Shown one piece after another: positions 1-11,553 of a DNA stretch of 64,000 nucleotides. The translations under genes and the position numbers were made by a program. The notes beneath the pieces were generated by a model, which was not told where the DNA came from, did no database searches, and saw only the letters and a program-made list of their open reading frames with translations. Every line of letters begins with the position of its first letter. Positions within the stretch are counted from its first letter, which is position 1. The DNA is from Rattus norvegicus (Eukaryota; Chordata; Mammalia; Rodentia; Muridae). Location: assembly GCF_036323735.1 (NCBI RefSeq), contig NW_026947371.1:712501-776500 (forward strand), given 5' to 3'.

Positions 1-346
1 AAAGTAAAAGTCTCTTACTTCATTCTATATGAAAGCAAAAACACATCAGATGGATTATGTAAAGAAAGAGAGAACTGCAAACTGTAAAATTAATATAGTC
101 ATTGCAGAGGAAAGAAACAGACACTAACCCAAGGTTATGTAAGTAAACATTTGAAGGATTTAGTGCATAATTTTAACATATTTAATTGAACACATCTTAC
201 GATGATAAAGAAAAGAAAGCTGGAAAAAATAATGCCTGAATATAGTCATAGCACTTAAAATGTGGCAAGCTGTCTCAAGTTCAATGATACCCTGAAATAC
301 ATCAGAAAACTATAAATAGATTGATTTTATTATGGAGTAAGTACTG
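1..346. other. AT-rich stretch, nothing recognised
   Basis: I see no long reading frame, RNA gene or recognisable repeat in this AT-rich stretch. Confidence 0.5.
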
Positions 347-532
347 TAGTATTAGCTTAGTGGTTAAGAGCACTTACTGTTCTTAAGAGCAAACAGGTTC
401 AGTTTCCAACACCCATGAAGCCACTTGCAACCATCTGTATAAGCAGCTCCTGGTCTCCCCAGGTACCTGTGTTCGTGTGCACAAATCTATACATAGACAT
501 TCACACATAACAGATCATTAAAATAAAATGAT
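347..532 (+). repeat. B2 SINE
   Basis: This is a tRNA-derived B2 SINE in sense orientation. The A box (TAGCTTAGTGG, 352-362) is followed by TTAAGAGCACTTACTG, the hallmark B2 start. A B box (GGTTCAGTTTCC, about 396-407) follows, then the B2-specific CCACTTGCAACCATCTGTA. The 3' end has AATAAAAT-type polyadenylation sequence and a short A-rich tail. It carries many substitutions and is probably old. Its RNA polymerase III promoter boxes are recognisable but imperfect. Confidence 0.85.
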
Positions 533-750
533 TCATAAATATATTTTCTGCCCAAATTATAAAGAGTTAGCCTTCTACATATGCAATCACAATTGATGCA
601 ATGTAATAAGAAAGGAGAAAATTCGCACATAGTATGAAGAGTAAATTAAGGATTAATGCTTACACAGTTCAGTAAGCATAAAATGCTAAACTTCATGATT
701 GAATTCCAATGTAAATGATAAAAAGAATCTAGCATTTGAATCTATAAGTG

Positions 751-1095
751 AACCTATTTATATATTATTTTACTTATTTACATTCTTTCCATTGTACACT
801 CTCCTGGTCCCCTCCCACAATTCCTTATCCCATTCCACCTCTTCCTTCCCTGACTCCAAGAGGATGATCCCCATATCCTGCCAGACACCATAATCCCTGT
901 GGACTCAAGTCTCTCAAGGATTAGGCCAGACCAATCAGTCCTCTGCTATACATGTGTCAGGGCATCAGACCAACTAGTGTATGCTGCCTGGTTGGTGGCT
1001 CAGTGTCTGGGAGATCTCAGAGGTCTGGCTTATTTGAGACTGCTGGTCTTCCTATAGAGGTTGCTCTCTGCTACAACTTCGCCAATCCTTCCCCT
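751..1095 (-). repeat. L1 3' UTR fragment (Lx-like), antisense
   Basis: The + strand reads as the complement of an old rodent L1 3' UTR: a pyrimidine-rich stretch (CTCCTGGTCCCCTCCC), then the block around CCTCTGCTATACATGTGTCAGG and GGTTGGTGGCTCAGTGTCTG. It holds no ORF2 sequence, so it is a 3'-end-only truncated insertion. The small open frame at 699-893 overlaps it and is not a gene. Confidence 0.8.
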
Positions 1096-1624
1096 ATTCA
1101 ACAAATGACAGAAGTCAGAGACTGATACCATTTTAAAATATATGTCTCATTTAATTTTGAATGGTATAATATGGGTTCTTTCACATAAAATTGATGACTA
1201 TATGTATTTATTATAATCTCTGAGATGGAAATTGGCAGTATTTATACAAATATTACATTACTTAACAGCCTTGACATCATTCCAACAACGTGTTTTGTAA
1301 TTTATACAAAATATAATGTAAAAAATCACCACTGAGTACAGGGCCTGAGTCAGTGTCCATGCTGATTTTCTGTAGCTAACTTTAGTTAATGAAAATGAAA
1401 TTAATATGGAAGCCACCATGAGGTTATTATTTAAACAAATGAGTATACTGCCATTTATTAAATGCATGATGTTCCATGAAGAAATTTCCCATGTACATGT
1501 ATCAAGATATATTGTTAAATGAAAAACACATGACAGAATATAGCATTATGTAATCAAACTTCATAAACAGAAGATTTACACATATTCTATAATTTTGTCA
1601 ATGTAGAGTAAACCTGCTACAAGA
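1096..1624. other. No feature recognised
   Basis: AT-rich DNA. A 69-codon minus-strand open frame at 1258-1467 has no recognisable motif and looks like chance. Confidence 0.4.
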
Positions 1625-1703
1625 GCATGGGAGGCAGTAGAAAGAACACTGGCAGTTCTAGGTCAATTTGAGCTACACACTGAGACCCAATTTTAAAAAC
1701 AAA
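1625..1703 (+). repeat. B1-like SINE fragment
   Basis: The stretch reads like the right half of a rodent B1 (7SL-derived) SINE. GGGAGGCAG starts it, a GTCAATTTGAGCTACACA segment corresponds to the 'GGGCTACACAGAGA' region, and GAGACCCAATTTTAAAAAC corresponds to the terminal 'CCCTGTCTCAAAAA' plus tail. The left half is missing or too diverged to call. Confidence 0.5.
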
Positions 1704-2339
1704 TAGAGCAGATTTGAAAGAATGTCTGCCAAACCGTTCTTAGTGGTTACATTTGGAAGTTTTAAGAAAGCAAGTTATTCTTTGACAATTCCATACATGC
1801 ATAACACATTTTTGGAAGCCCTCTACACTCTAAGTCTAATATCTTTCCCAAAAAACATACCCTCTTAATACTAAATCCCAATAGCACGTGCATGTCTTTT
1901 ATCATTTTTGCTTCATGACCCCCTAGATATAACCTGAGCCTCTTCTGTGAACATGTGCTTGAAGCTATACATATAACAACTGGGAAGACACCCGTAGCTA
2001 CATCATTTTCTATTCTCCAGCACTGCGCTTAGTTCCTTTGTATAGTCAGGATCAATTTTGTATAGAGTCTGCTCAGATAGATGTAACTATTGTGAGTTCC
2101 TGAGTGACACAAATGTATCATGCTCAGAGGACAGCATCTCACAGATCTCCTTACGTATTAATTAGCACTTGAAAGAAGCCAAGCCCTACATCTCACCTTA
2201 CCTCTAAACTGGAAGTTATCTCCCATGGGTTATCATTTGAAAATGAAAACTGAGTTTTCTCCAAGGCAATCTCACTGTGTAACCAAAGTAGTTTTAAGGG
2301 TAGACTGCATATAAAGCACTAAGGGTACGCAATATTATC
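1704..2339. other. No feature recognised
   Basis: Unassigned DNA without a plausible reading frame or a recognisable repeat. Confidence 0.4.
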
Positions 2340-2740
2340 TTTGGAAGATCCTTGTTAGGACTTTTTCTTCAGAATGTATTTTTCCTTTTGTTATTTATTT
2401 ATCTATTAATTTTTGCTCTGTATGTTTTGTGTGTATATTTTTTCCTGGTTTTATGTTTCCATGGAATTCCTGAGTGTGTGAATTGAAGTCTGGGTCTCTG
2501 TGTCTGTATCTGATTTTTGTAGCATGCATTGGCTCTTTTCTATCTGCTTGTTTTGTTCTACTCCAGTTCATTAACTTTCATTTTACTTTTAACTCTTAGA
2601 TGACTGTTTTCTAATGAGAGTCAGAAGAATGTAGATACAGAAGACTAGAGAGGGATAGAAGAATGGGGTAATAGAGGGAAGGGAAATCATAATTCAAATA
2701 TATTGCATGAGAAAGTCTAATTTTAAGAAAAGAATTTTAA
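2340..2740 (+). repeat. L1 3' UTR (Lx-like), sense, with tail
   Basis: This resembles the 3' UTR of an older rodent L1 subfamily in sense orientation. Diagnostic pieces are GGTTTTATGTTTCCATGG followed by AATTCCTGAGTGTGTGAA, the TTTGTAGCATGCATTGGCTC segment, the purine-rich CTAATGAGAGTCAGAAG block and the terminal CAAATATATTGCATGA before an A-rich end. No ORF2 sequence precedes it, so it is a heavily 5'-truncated copy. Confidence 0.75.
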
Positions 2741-2862
2741 AAACATAATTTCTAGGGCCTGTCTGCCCCTTTTCTCAAAGTCCTAACTAGCTTCATATTA
2801 AAAGTTTATGAAAATATTTTAAACCCTTTGAAAAGCACAGAAAATGATTTGTTTACAGCCAA
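2727..2862 (+). repeat. Local duplicated segment, copy 1
   Basis: About 136 bases that recur in the same orientation at 17984-18120. The copies share the A-rich start, TTTTCTCAAAGTCCTAACTA, GAAAATATTTTAAACCC and GTTTACAGCCAA, with scattered substitutions. I do not recognise it as a common interspersed repeat. Confidence 0.75.
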
Positions 2863-3516
2863 ACTGGAACTGCCACTATGGGATTGAAGCTTCTGTAGAG
2901 TTGCAATAATCCAGTAGGAGAGTCTTTAAATGATTTCAAAGACATCAATCCACTGAGGTTCATGATGGATGTTACAAGTTTTGAATGGGAAGATATACAT
3001 TTTCGGTACTTCAGTTTTCATGAAACTCTTGAAGATCAAATTAAAAATTGTATGGAATACAATCATGGCATAGATATGTTCCTTTGAAATTTTCAAAATT
3101 AAACCAAGTAATACTAATATATCATTATAAATCAGAACATATTGTATCCTAAGCGCATATCAACATGACATTTATGAAATAGAAGTAAATGCGTATTAGT
3201 GGATAAAAGCTGTTTCTGGAGAGGCACTATTCTGTTTCTTGGACAATTTCACTTCGTTGGTAGATGGGTTAAATCAAAGTCTGATAATGAAGGCTTTCTG
3301 TAAAAGACCATTCTCTCACTAAGGGACTCCCAAACCCTTTTGTGTAGGGCACTAGCATTTCAATCAATCATCTGAAGTAACTTTTGCAATATCTTTAAAA
3401 CATGAAAATGACTGTACAGGACTTAGTATTCATTAATATCTCTTCTTCAAGCACAATACTTCTCATTTCATTCTTTGGTGTATCAAAATTCCAAATTCAA
3501 TTTCATGTAAATTAAA
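2863..3516. other. No feature recognised
   Basis: AT-rich unassigned DNA, no repeat or coding signal seen. Confidence 0.4.
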
Positions 3517-3610
3517 TGATGAAGGTGATGATGATGTTGATGATGATGGTGGTGGTGGTGGTGGTGGTGGTGGTGGTGGTGGTGGCGCTGGTGAAGATGA
3601 TGAAGAAGAG
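3517..3610. repeat. (GAT/GGT)n trinucleotide microsatellite
   Basis: A run of GATGAT units passes into an almost pure GGT run (about 3548-3585) and back to GATGAA. The poly-proline minus-strand frame that crosses it is a low-complexity artefact. Confidence 0.95.
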
Positions 3611-5639
3611 GTCAAAAATGATCTTTTAGGACAGAGAACAAAGCCCATACCATTTTCAGTGTTTTTCCTTTCTTTAGTGTGTCTAGGATTGACAGGGAGA
3701 AATAATCTATTTTCAGTGCTATGTTGGGAAGGAGAGGTTTAAGCTCATCAAAAGTCCATAAACACCAAAAGAGAAAGCAAATTTTGTCATGAGAAATTTA
3801 TTTCTATTCTCAAAAGAAACCCTTATCATAACCATTGCAATGAATCAATATAATTTTGTGAGGCAGCAAATTGTCTTTCAGAGTTTAGCTAATTAATATA
3901 AAGTGATCATGTACTGAGTGCAATCCCTGGCTGTCAGGACCAAAGCCCATGGATTTTAGATCTTGTTGTCCTAGGATTTTAAAAATGAATGATATAATTG
4001 ATGGCAATGTGCAACCTAAAAGTCTTACTGTACAAGTCACAGAGACACCATAATATATGCTGAGTATCAGGTTAGAACTTTTATATTCATAAGTATTTGG
4101 AGTTTCAAAGAGTAAAATGGTTGAGGTTAAGAACAGGGCATTTTTTGGTTTGCATTTCAATCTCTAGTGTGCAGTTTGGTTTTGGTGGATCATTACACAG
4201 TGTTTCATTTTATTTTATTTGAACAGGTGATATAAGTTAACTGTACAGATTAATGAGTCTCAGTTTGATATTTCCATAATGCAGACAGCATGCACTGAAC
4301 TAATGTAACTACATTTTTTCACTGAATATTCTGCAACTTACAAAAAGTTAGGATACTCTATTATATTTTTGGGAAAAAATGACTTCCATAGGCTATAAAA
4401 ATCCTTATTTTATTTTCAGAACTTTTTCTCTTATTTTAGGATTTCTATTTATTCTTCACACATGTATACAATGTATCTTGATCACACCGATCCTTAACTT
4501 GGTTCTACTCTCTCTGGATATATTCCCTTTCCAGCTTCATGTTCTTTATGTTTTCCTGTTTTATTTTCTTTATAATCCATTGGTTCACTGAGTACTGCCT
4601 GCTTGGATCTTCCCTAACCCTTTGTCTTAATTATGTACTGAACTTTTTCATATGACTATAGATGCAGTGAGTCCATAGGTCCAATAATTGTATCATGTCT
4701 AGATGTCACAATTTCATCGTATCGCTCCTCAAATTCTGCCTTCTCCTTTTCTGCAATGTTTCCCCAGACTTATGCTCAGCTTTCTTCTTCTCACTTTCTT
4801 AGGACTTATACCAGTTACACAGATCTACAGTAATTGCTGCACTGTAAACCTGTACATTTCTCTGACCACAGCTCATAAAAGAAGTAATGTATGGGAAAAA
4901 CAATAAGAATTTGAAGGCAGTTTGACAACATGGCTATTTAGCAAAACAGGAACAGTAGGATCGTCTCTCTGGCCATGTGAACCGTGGGAAAAATGTGACC
5001 ATGTTTAAAACATGACATCTGACTTTCCTTCTATAGAAGAGGCTTCAAAGTCAAACAAAGAGCAGTTGGCCATTTTCATAAGATTTAGATAATTGTCTTC
5101 ATACTTCTGAATTTTCACCTGGCACAATGATAACTAGTTTCATCAATATCTATGCCAATGATGTAATTTTGCTCTTTTGTTGGTTAAATAAAGGTCTAGT
5201 GCCAATATACTTTATTTTTCCAATTTTGTAACATGGTGTTTTGAACAGTGAGAAGGTAAAGACATCCGTGGAGTTATCAATGGAGTAGACAGGTTCCTTC
5301 AGGAAGATATTCCATCAGTGGTACTATTGGATCACAAGTAATCTATGTTTTCAGTTTTACATTAATTTCTTTAGTAGCTATTTTAAATTTTAGACCCAGG
5401 ATTCTTTGTTCCAGCAACACTATACAAACACTGCCATTGGTATTTGTACTTCACCAACAATTTGTGGGTTTAGTATTCTTTATGTATTTTTGATGATTAC
5501 TGTGCCACTATTTTAAGCATTTATTCAAATATATAGCATATTTAATTGCATTATTTTATTTCTGAAGAATAAGGTATTTGTGTCTTACAGATATGATCCA
5601 TATGTCAGATAAAGATCCAGTAAAGTTTTATTTTCTCCA
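3611..5639. other. 2-kb AT-rich region, nothing recognised
   Basis: I see no clear repeat or gene. Short open frames of 60-91 codons on both strands (for example 3885-4160 minus, 4379-4591 plus, 4703-4906 plus) lack motifs, codon bias or context. Very old, unrecognisable transposon DNA is possible. Confidence 0.4.
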
Positions 5640-5654
5640 TTTTTATTAACTTGG

Positions 5655-8600
5655 TATCTTTGAATGACATTCCATTGTGTAGATGTACCGTATATCCTGT
5701 ATCCATTCCTCTGTTGAAGAGCATTTGGGTTCTTTCCAGCTTCTGGCTATTATAAATAAGGCTGCTATGAACATAGTAGAGCATGTGTCTTTGTTATATG
5801 TCGGGGCATCTTTTGGGTATATGCCCAAGAGAGGTGTAGCTGGGTCTTCAGATAACTCAATGTCCAATTTTCTGAGGAAACTTCCAGAATTGTTGTTCCA
5901 GTCTCCAATCCCACCAACAGTGGGGGGGTGTTCATCTTTTTACACATCCTCGCCAGCATTTGCTGTCACCTGAGTTTTTGATCTTAGCCATTCTGACTGG
6001 TGTGAAGTGAAATCTCAGGGTTGTTTAGATTTGCATTTCCCTTGATTTGACTAAAGATGTTGAACATTTCTCTAGGTATTTCTCTGCCATTCGATATTCT
6101 TCAGCTGTCTATTCTTTGTTTTGCTCTGAACCCCATTTTTCAATAGGGTTATTTGTCTCATACAGTCTAACTTCATGCTTTCTTTTTATATTTTGGATGT
6201 AAGTAGTCTATCTGTTGGGATTGGTAAAGATCTTTTTCCAATCTGTTCGTTGCCATTTTGTCCTAACAGCAGTGTCCTCTGCCTTACAGAAGCTTTGCAG
6301 TTTTATGAGATCACATTTGTTGGCTCTTGATCTTAGAGCATGAGTCATTGGTGTTAAGGAAATTGTTAAGGAAATTTTCTCCAGTGCCCATGTGTTCGAG
6401 ATGCTTCCCCTCTTTTTCTTCTATTAGTTTGAGTGTATCTGTGATGAACTGGATGTCCTTGATCCAGGTGGACTTAAGCTTTCTACAGTGCAGTAACACT
6501 GGATCGATCTGCATTCTTCTACATGCTATCTTTTTTTTTTCTATTGATCGTTTTGGCTCCTTTCTCACAAATTAAGTGACCATGGGTGTATGGGTTGATT
6601 TTTGGGTCTTCAATTTTATTCCACTCGTTTATTTGCGTGCCTGTCTCAAAGAGATACAGTTTTTATAAGTGTTGCTCTGTAATACTGCTTGAGTTCAGGG
6701 ATAGTGATTCCCAGGGAAGTAATTTTATTTTTGAGGACAGTTTTAGCTATTCTGTGTTTTTTGTTATTCCAGATGAATTTATGAATTTTTCTGTCTAATT
6801 CTATGAAGAATTGGATTGCAATTTTGATGGGGTTTGGAAAGAATATGTAGGTTGCTTTTGGTATAATGGTCATTTTTACTGTATTAGTCCTGCCAGTCCA
6901 TGGACATGGGACATCTTTCCATCTTCTGAAATATGCTTCAGTTGGTTCAGAGATTTGAGGTTCTGCTCATATGCTCATATATTTTACTTGCTTGGATAAA
7001 GACACCCCGAGATATTTTATATTATTTGGGGGTATTGTGAAGGGTGTCATATCCCTGGTTTCTTTCTCCGCTTGTTTAGCTTTTGTGCAGTTATTTTTAT
7101 ACCCAGCTACTTTGCTGAAATTGTTTATCAGGCTTAGTAATTCTCTTGTGGAACTTTTGAGGTCACTAAGTATACTATCATATCAACTACAAACAGTGCT
7201 ATTTTGACTTCTTCTTTTCCGATCTATATCCCTTTGACCCCCATCAGTGTCTACTTGCTCTGGCTAAGATGTCTAGAACTATATTGAATAAGTTGTGAGA
7301 GAATGGGCAGCCTGGTCTAGTCCCTGATTTCAGTGTGATTGCTTTAGGTTTCTCTCCACTTAGTTTAATGTTAGCTACGGATTTGCTGTATATGTTTAGC
7401 TGTGGGTCTTAAATTCCTGTGCTTTCCAGGACTTTTATCATGAGGGGTGTTGAATTTTGTCAAATGCATTCTCAGCATCTAATGAAAGGATCAATGGGTT
7501 TTTATCTTTGAGTGTGATTATATAATAGATTACGTTGATGATTTCCACATACAACACCATCCCTGCATGCTTGGGGTAAAACTGACTTGATCATGAGGGA
7601 TGATTGATTTGATGTGTTCTTTTACTTTTTTTTTGCAAGTCTTTTATCCAGTATTTTTGCATCGATATTCATAAGGGAATTTGGACTGAAGTTCTTTTTT
7701 TTTTTTTTTGTTGGGTCTTTGTGTGGCTTAGGTATTAGAGTAATTGTGGCTTCATAAAAGGAATTCGGTAGTGCTCCATCTGTTTCAATTTGGTGGAATA
7801 GTTTGGACAGTATTGCTATGAAAATTTCTACGAATTCTGGATAGATTTTTGCACAAAACCCATCTGATACTTGACTCTTTTTGGTAGGGAGGTTTTTAGT
7901 GTTTGGTTTTAATTCTTTAGCAGTTATTGTTTTTTTAAACGATTTTTCTGTTCCTGATTTAGCTTTGGTACCTGGTATTTCTCTAGAATATTGCCATTTT
8001 TCTCCAAATTTTCAAGTTTTGTTGAATATAGGATTCTGTAGGATGATCTGATGACTTTTTTAATTTTCTCTGATTCTTCTGTTATGTCGCCCTTTTCAAT
8101 TCTTTTTTTTTTTTTTTTGTTAATTTGGACACACTCTGTCTGCCCTCTTATTAGTTGGGCTATGAGTTTATGTATCCTGTTGATTTTCTCAAAGAACCAG
8201 CTTTTGGTTCTGTTCATTCTTTGAGTAGTCTATTTTGTTCTACTTGGTTGATTTCAGCCCAAGTTTGATTATTTCCTTCCTTCTATTACTCCTGGGTGTG
8301 TTTGCTTCTTTTTATTCCAGAGATTTAGGTGTGCTCTCAAGCTGGTGACATATGCTCTCTCCTGTTTCTTTATGTAGACACTCACAGCTATGAGTTTTTC
8401 CTTTTAGCACAGTTTTCATTTTATCTCAATAGTTCGGGTATATCGTACCTTCATTTTCATTACATTCTAAGAAGTCTTTAGTTTCTTTCTTCATTTCTTC
8501 CTTGACAAAGTTATCCTTGAGTAGAGGATTGGACAACTTCCATGTATATGTGAGTTTTCTTTCCTAATTGTTATTGAAGAAGACCCTTAGCCCATGGTGG

Positions 8601-9240
8601 TCTGATAGGGTGCATTGGATTATGTCTATCTTTCTGTATCCTTTGAGGCCTGATTTCTGACTGATTATATGATCAATTTTGGAGAAAGTGCCATGAAGTG
8701 GTGAGAAGAAGTTGTATCCTTTTGTTTTATGATAAAATAATGTAAAATATCTGTTAAGTCCATTTGGTTTATAACTTTCGTTAGTCTGTATATGTCTCTG
8801 TTTAATTTCTGTTTCTGTTATCTGTCTAGTGATGGAAGTAGTGAGTTTAAATCTCCTGGATTATTATTTGTGGTGCAATATGTTCTTTGAGGTTTAGTAA
8901 GGTTTCTTTCATGTATTTGGAGCATAGATATTTATAATTTCGAGTTCATCTTGCTGGATTTTTCTTTGATGACTATGAGGTGTCCTTCCTTAAGCTTTTT
9001 GATGTCTTTTGGTTGAAAGTCGATTCTATATGATATTAGAATGGGTACTCATGCTTGCTTCTTCAGACCATTTGCTTGGAATTTATTTTTCCTGCCTTTT
9101 ACGCTGAGGTAGTGTCTGTCTTTGTCTCTGAAGTGTGCTTCCTGTAGTGCAAAATGCTGGGTCCTCATTGGGTATCCAGTTTGTCAATCTGTGTCCTTTT
9201 CGTGGGGAATTGAGTCCATTAAAGTTGAGGAGATATTAAT
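5655..9240 (-). pseudogene. L1 ORF2 (endonuclease-reverse transcriptase), decayed
   Basis: ORF2p cuts target DNA and reverse-transcribes L1 RNA at the nick. Here it survives only as short frames. The minus-strand frame at 6646-6873 shows the thumb/connection region (KFIWNNKKHRIAKTVLKNK). The frame at 7924-8217 lies upstream of the RT palm, and the endonuclease portion lies at about 8.2-9.2 kb. The palm motif that should read FADD is at 7171-7193 and reads F-V-V-D, so a catalytic aspartate is lost. The C-terminal Cys-rich end is deleted at about 5655. Product and orientation are certain; the copy is non-functional. Confidence 0.88.
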
Positions 9241-9299
9241 GAATAGTGATGGACACTTTCTCTTATTTTCATAAATGGAGGTTACTTTATGTTTGAGTG

Positions 9300-10375
9300 A
9301 TTCTCTATGATTTCTTGTGAAATTTACTTCTTGCTTTATCTATGATTTTATTTGCCTCTTTGTGTTGGGGCTTGCCAGTGAGTGTCCTTTGTATTACTGG
9401 ATATGTAGAAAAATATTGTGTAAATTTGATTTTGTCATTGAATATCTTGGTTTCTTCATCTATGTTAATTGAAAGTATTGCTGGATGCAGTAGCCTGGGC
9501 TGTCGTTTGTGTTCTCTTAGTGTCTTTATGACATCTGTCCAGGATCTTCTGGCTATCATAGTCTCTGGTGAGAATTCTGGTGTAATTCTGATAGATTTGC
9601 CTTTATATGTTATTTAATCTTCCCCTTACTGCTTTTAATATTTTTATTTGTTTTGGGCATTTGGTGTTTTGACTATTATGGGATGGGAGGATATCATTTT
9701 CTGGTCCAATCTATTTGGAGTTCTTTAGGCTTTGTGTATGTTTGTGGGCATCTCTTTCTTTAGATTAGGGAAGTTTTCGTCCTTAATTTTGTTGAAGATA
9801 TTACTGTCCGTTGACGTTGGCAGTCTTCACTCTTTTCTGTACCTGTTATCCTTAGGTTTGATCTTCTCATTGTGTCCTGGATTTCCTGTATGTTTTGGGC
9901 TAGGGCCTTTTTATGTTTTACATTATCTTTGATAGTTGTTTCAATGTTTTCTATGGAAACTTCTGCTCATTAGATTATGTCTTCTATCTCTTTTATCCTG
10001 TTGGTGATTCTCACATCTATGACTCTTGGTCTCTTTCCTAGGGTTTCCAAATCTAGGGTTGGCTTCCTTTGTGATTTCTTTAACGTTTCTATTTCCATTT
10101 TTAACTCCTGGATGGTTTTATTCATTTCCTTTTACTTTTTTTTTTCAAGTAGTTCTTTAAGTTACCTTTGTGTTCCCTCTTTATGGGATTCTACCTGTTT
10201 ACTTCTGTATTTTCTGTTATGCTGTATTTTCTTAAGGGAGTTATTTATGACCTTCTTAACATCCTCCATCGTCATAATAAAATGTGAACTTAAATCTAGA
10301 TCTTGTTTTTCTGGTGTCTTTGGTTATCCAGTGTTTGCTCTGGTGGGAGATTTGGGCTCTGATGAGCCCAAGTAG
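9300..10375 (-). pseudogene. L1 ORF1 (RNA-binding chaperone), decayed
   Basis: ORF1p is the trimeric RNA chaperone of the L1 particle. The minus-strand open frame at 9305-9559 (84 codons) is its C-terminal domain, recognisable from ARRSWTDVIKTLREHK and QPRLLHPAILSINIDEETK. Upstream, about 9600-10375, the coiled-coil region can be followed at the nucleotide level but is broken by many stops in every frame. The start codon region near 10375 is not preserved as an open frame. Confidence 0.85.
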
Positions 10376-11250
10376 TCTTGATTTCTGTTGTTTGAGTTCC
10401 TGTTCTTGCCTCTAGTCATCAGGTTGTCTCTGGAGTTAGCTTGTCTTGCTCTTTCTGACAGTGGCTTAACCGTCCTGTAGGCTCATGTGTCAGGACTGCT
10501 GTAGACCAGTTTTACTTTTTTTTCCCCAGTCATGGGAACAGAGTATTCTGCTCTCATGCGTCCAGTTGCTCATGTCTACTGGCTTTCATCTCTCCCTTTG
10601 GGCAGGAGCCAGAAGGAACTTCCTATACTTCTCCTACGTCCTTCTGAGTGGGGAGATGACACAGAAGGCACAAGGTGTTTTCCTCTTTAGTCAAGAATCT
10701 GGGCAGAGAATAGTGTCCTCTGTTTTCCCAGGAGTGTCGCTTCTCTGAAGGTCAGGTTCACCCAACCTCAGGATTTGTGAGCAGGATGCTGTTTGACCAG
10801 TACACTCTGGAACATGGTGCTCCTGCAGTTTTACTCCTCCTATATTTTTGGGTCCAGAGGCACTATGCAGTTTTTTCTTGGGCCAGAGATGAGAGTATGG
10901 GTGGGCAGACATGGCAGTCTCTGTGCCTTGTACGCTCAGTTTTCCCACACTCCTGGGTGATCATCTCTCTCTCCCACAGTCTAGGAGCAGGGAGCTCTGG
11001 GATGGGATAAGCAAGGGTCAGGAGCCTGTTAGGAACTGGAAGGGCCTGGTCCCGGAGAAGTTGTGACTTTGCTTGTCCTGAGTACCCCAGTCAGGTCACT
11101 TAGAGCAAAAAACTTGAATTGACCTTTGGTCTGAGGACTGAAGTTGCTTCTCGGGCTGACTTTCAGCTCTCTATGAGAGCCTCGACGAGAAATGTCTTGC
11201 CCCAACTGCACCTAGGTCCCTATTCACAGGATGCCCAGATTGAGCTAGGT

Positions 11251-11288
<38 letters not shown>

Positions 11289-11553
11289 AGTCAGAATGTG
11301 AGCAGAGTTCTCAGGGGTTTCTGCCTCTCAGACAGACTAAGTCTTCCCCACCCCACATAAGAATTGGTAGTAGGATGCTGTTTGGACCAGTTCAGACCCA
11401 GGTGCAGTTTGGACTACAGGGCTCCTGCAGCTTAACTGCTCCTATATTCATGTGTCCAGAGGCACTATGCAGTTTTTTCTTGGCCTAGGGATGTGGGCAC
11501 AGGTGGGCAGAAGTGTCAGTCTCTCCTTCCCTGAGGTCTCAGTATTGCCCACT
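10376..11553 (-). promoter_or_regulatory. L1 5' UTR with two ~600-bp repeats, antisense
   Basis: The 5' UTR carries the L1 internal RNA polymerase II promoter. Two copies of a repeated segment can be aligned about 600 bases apart: TCCAGAGGCACTATGCAGTT occurs near 10853 and again near 11455, each followed by TTTTCTTGG and a GTGGGCAGA block. The stretch is richer in G+C than its flanks. A pure T run of about 36 bases (11251-11287) interrupts it. Several 60-107-codon plus-strand frames across it are by-products of composition. A second copy of the distal part lies at 18128-18520. Confidence 0.75.
11251..11287. repeat. Poly-T tract
   Basis: An uninterrupted T run inside the antisense L1 5' UTR. 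The homologous position in the second copy (about 18233) has only a short T run followed by CTTAAG, so the tract expanded in this copy or shrank in the other. Confidence 0.95.

Larger units (their letters stand above)
5640..11553 (-). mobile_element. Near full-length decayed L1, antisense
   Basis: A LINE-1 read on the minus strand. From high to low coordinates it has a 5' UTR (about 10376-11553), ORF1 (about 9300-10375), a short inter-ORF spacer and ORF2 (about 5655-9240). The 3' UTR is missing except perhaps a scrap at 5641-5655 (TTTTATTAACTT, the complement of the usual L1 3' terminus), so an internal deletion removed the ORF2 C-terminus and 3' UTR. Both ORFs carry many stops and frameshifts, so the element is dead. 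Its 5' end abuts the duplicated gene-like block. Confidence 0.9.

Noticed and set aside
3463..3648. Poly-proline minus-strand frame
   Set aside because: Produced by the GGT microsatellite.
5683..5973. 96-codon plus-strand frame
   Set aside because: Antisense shadow of the L1 ORF2 C-terminus; the same text appears opposite every L1 tail here, for example 36247-36585.
9977..10375. 132-codon plus-strand frame with hydrophobic stretches, resembling a membrane protein
   Set aside because: It lies opposite L1 ORF1. The complement of A-rich coding DNA yields Phe/Leu/Ser-rich nonsense that mimics membrane segments.
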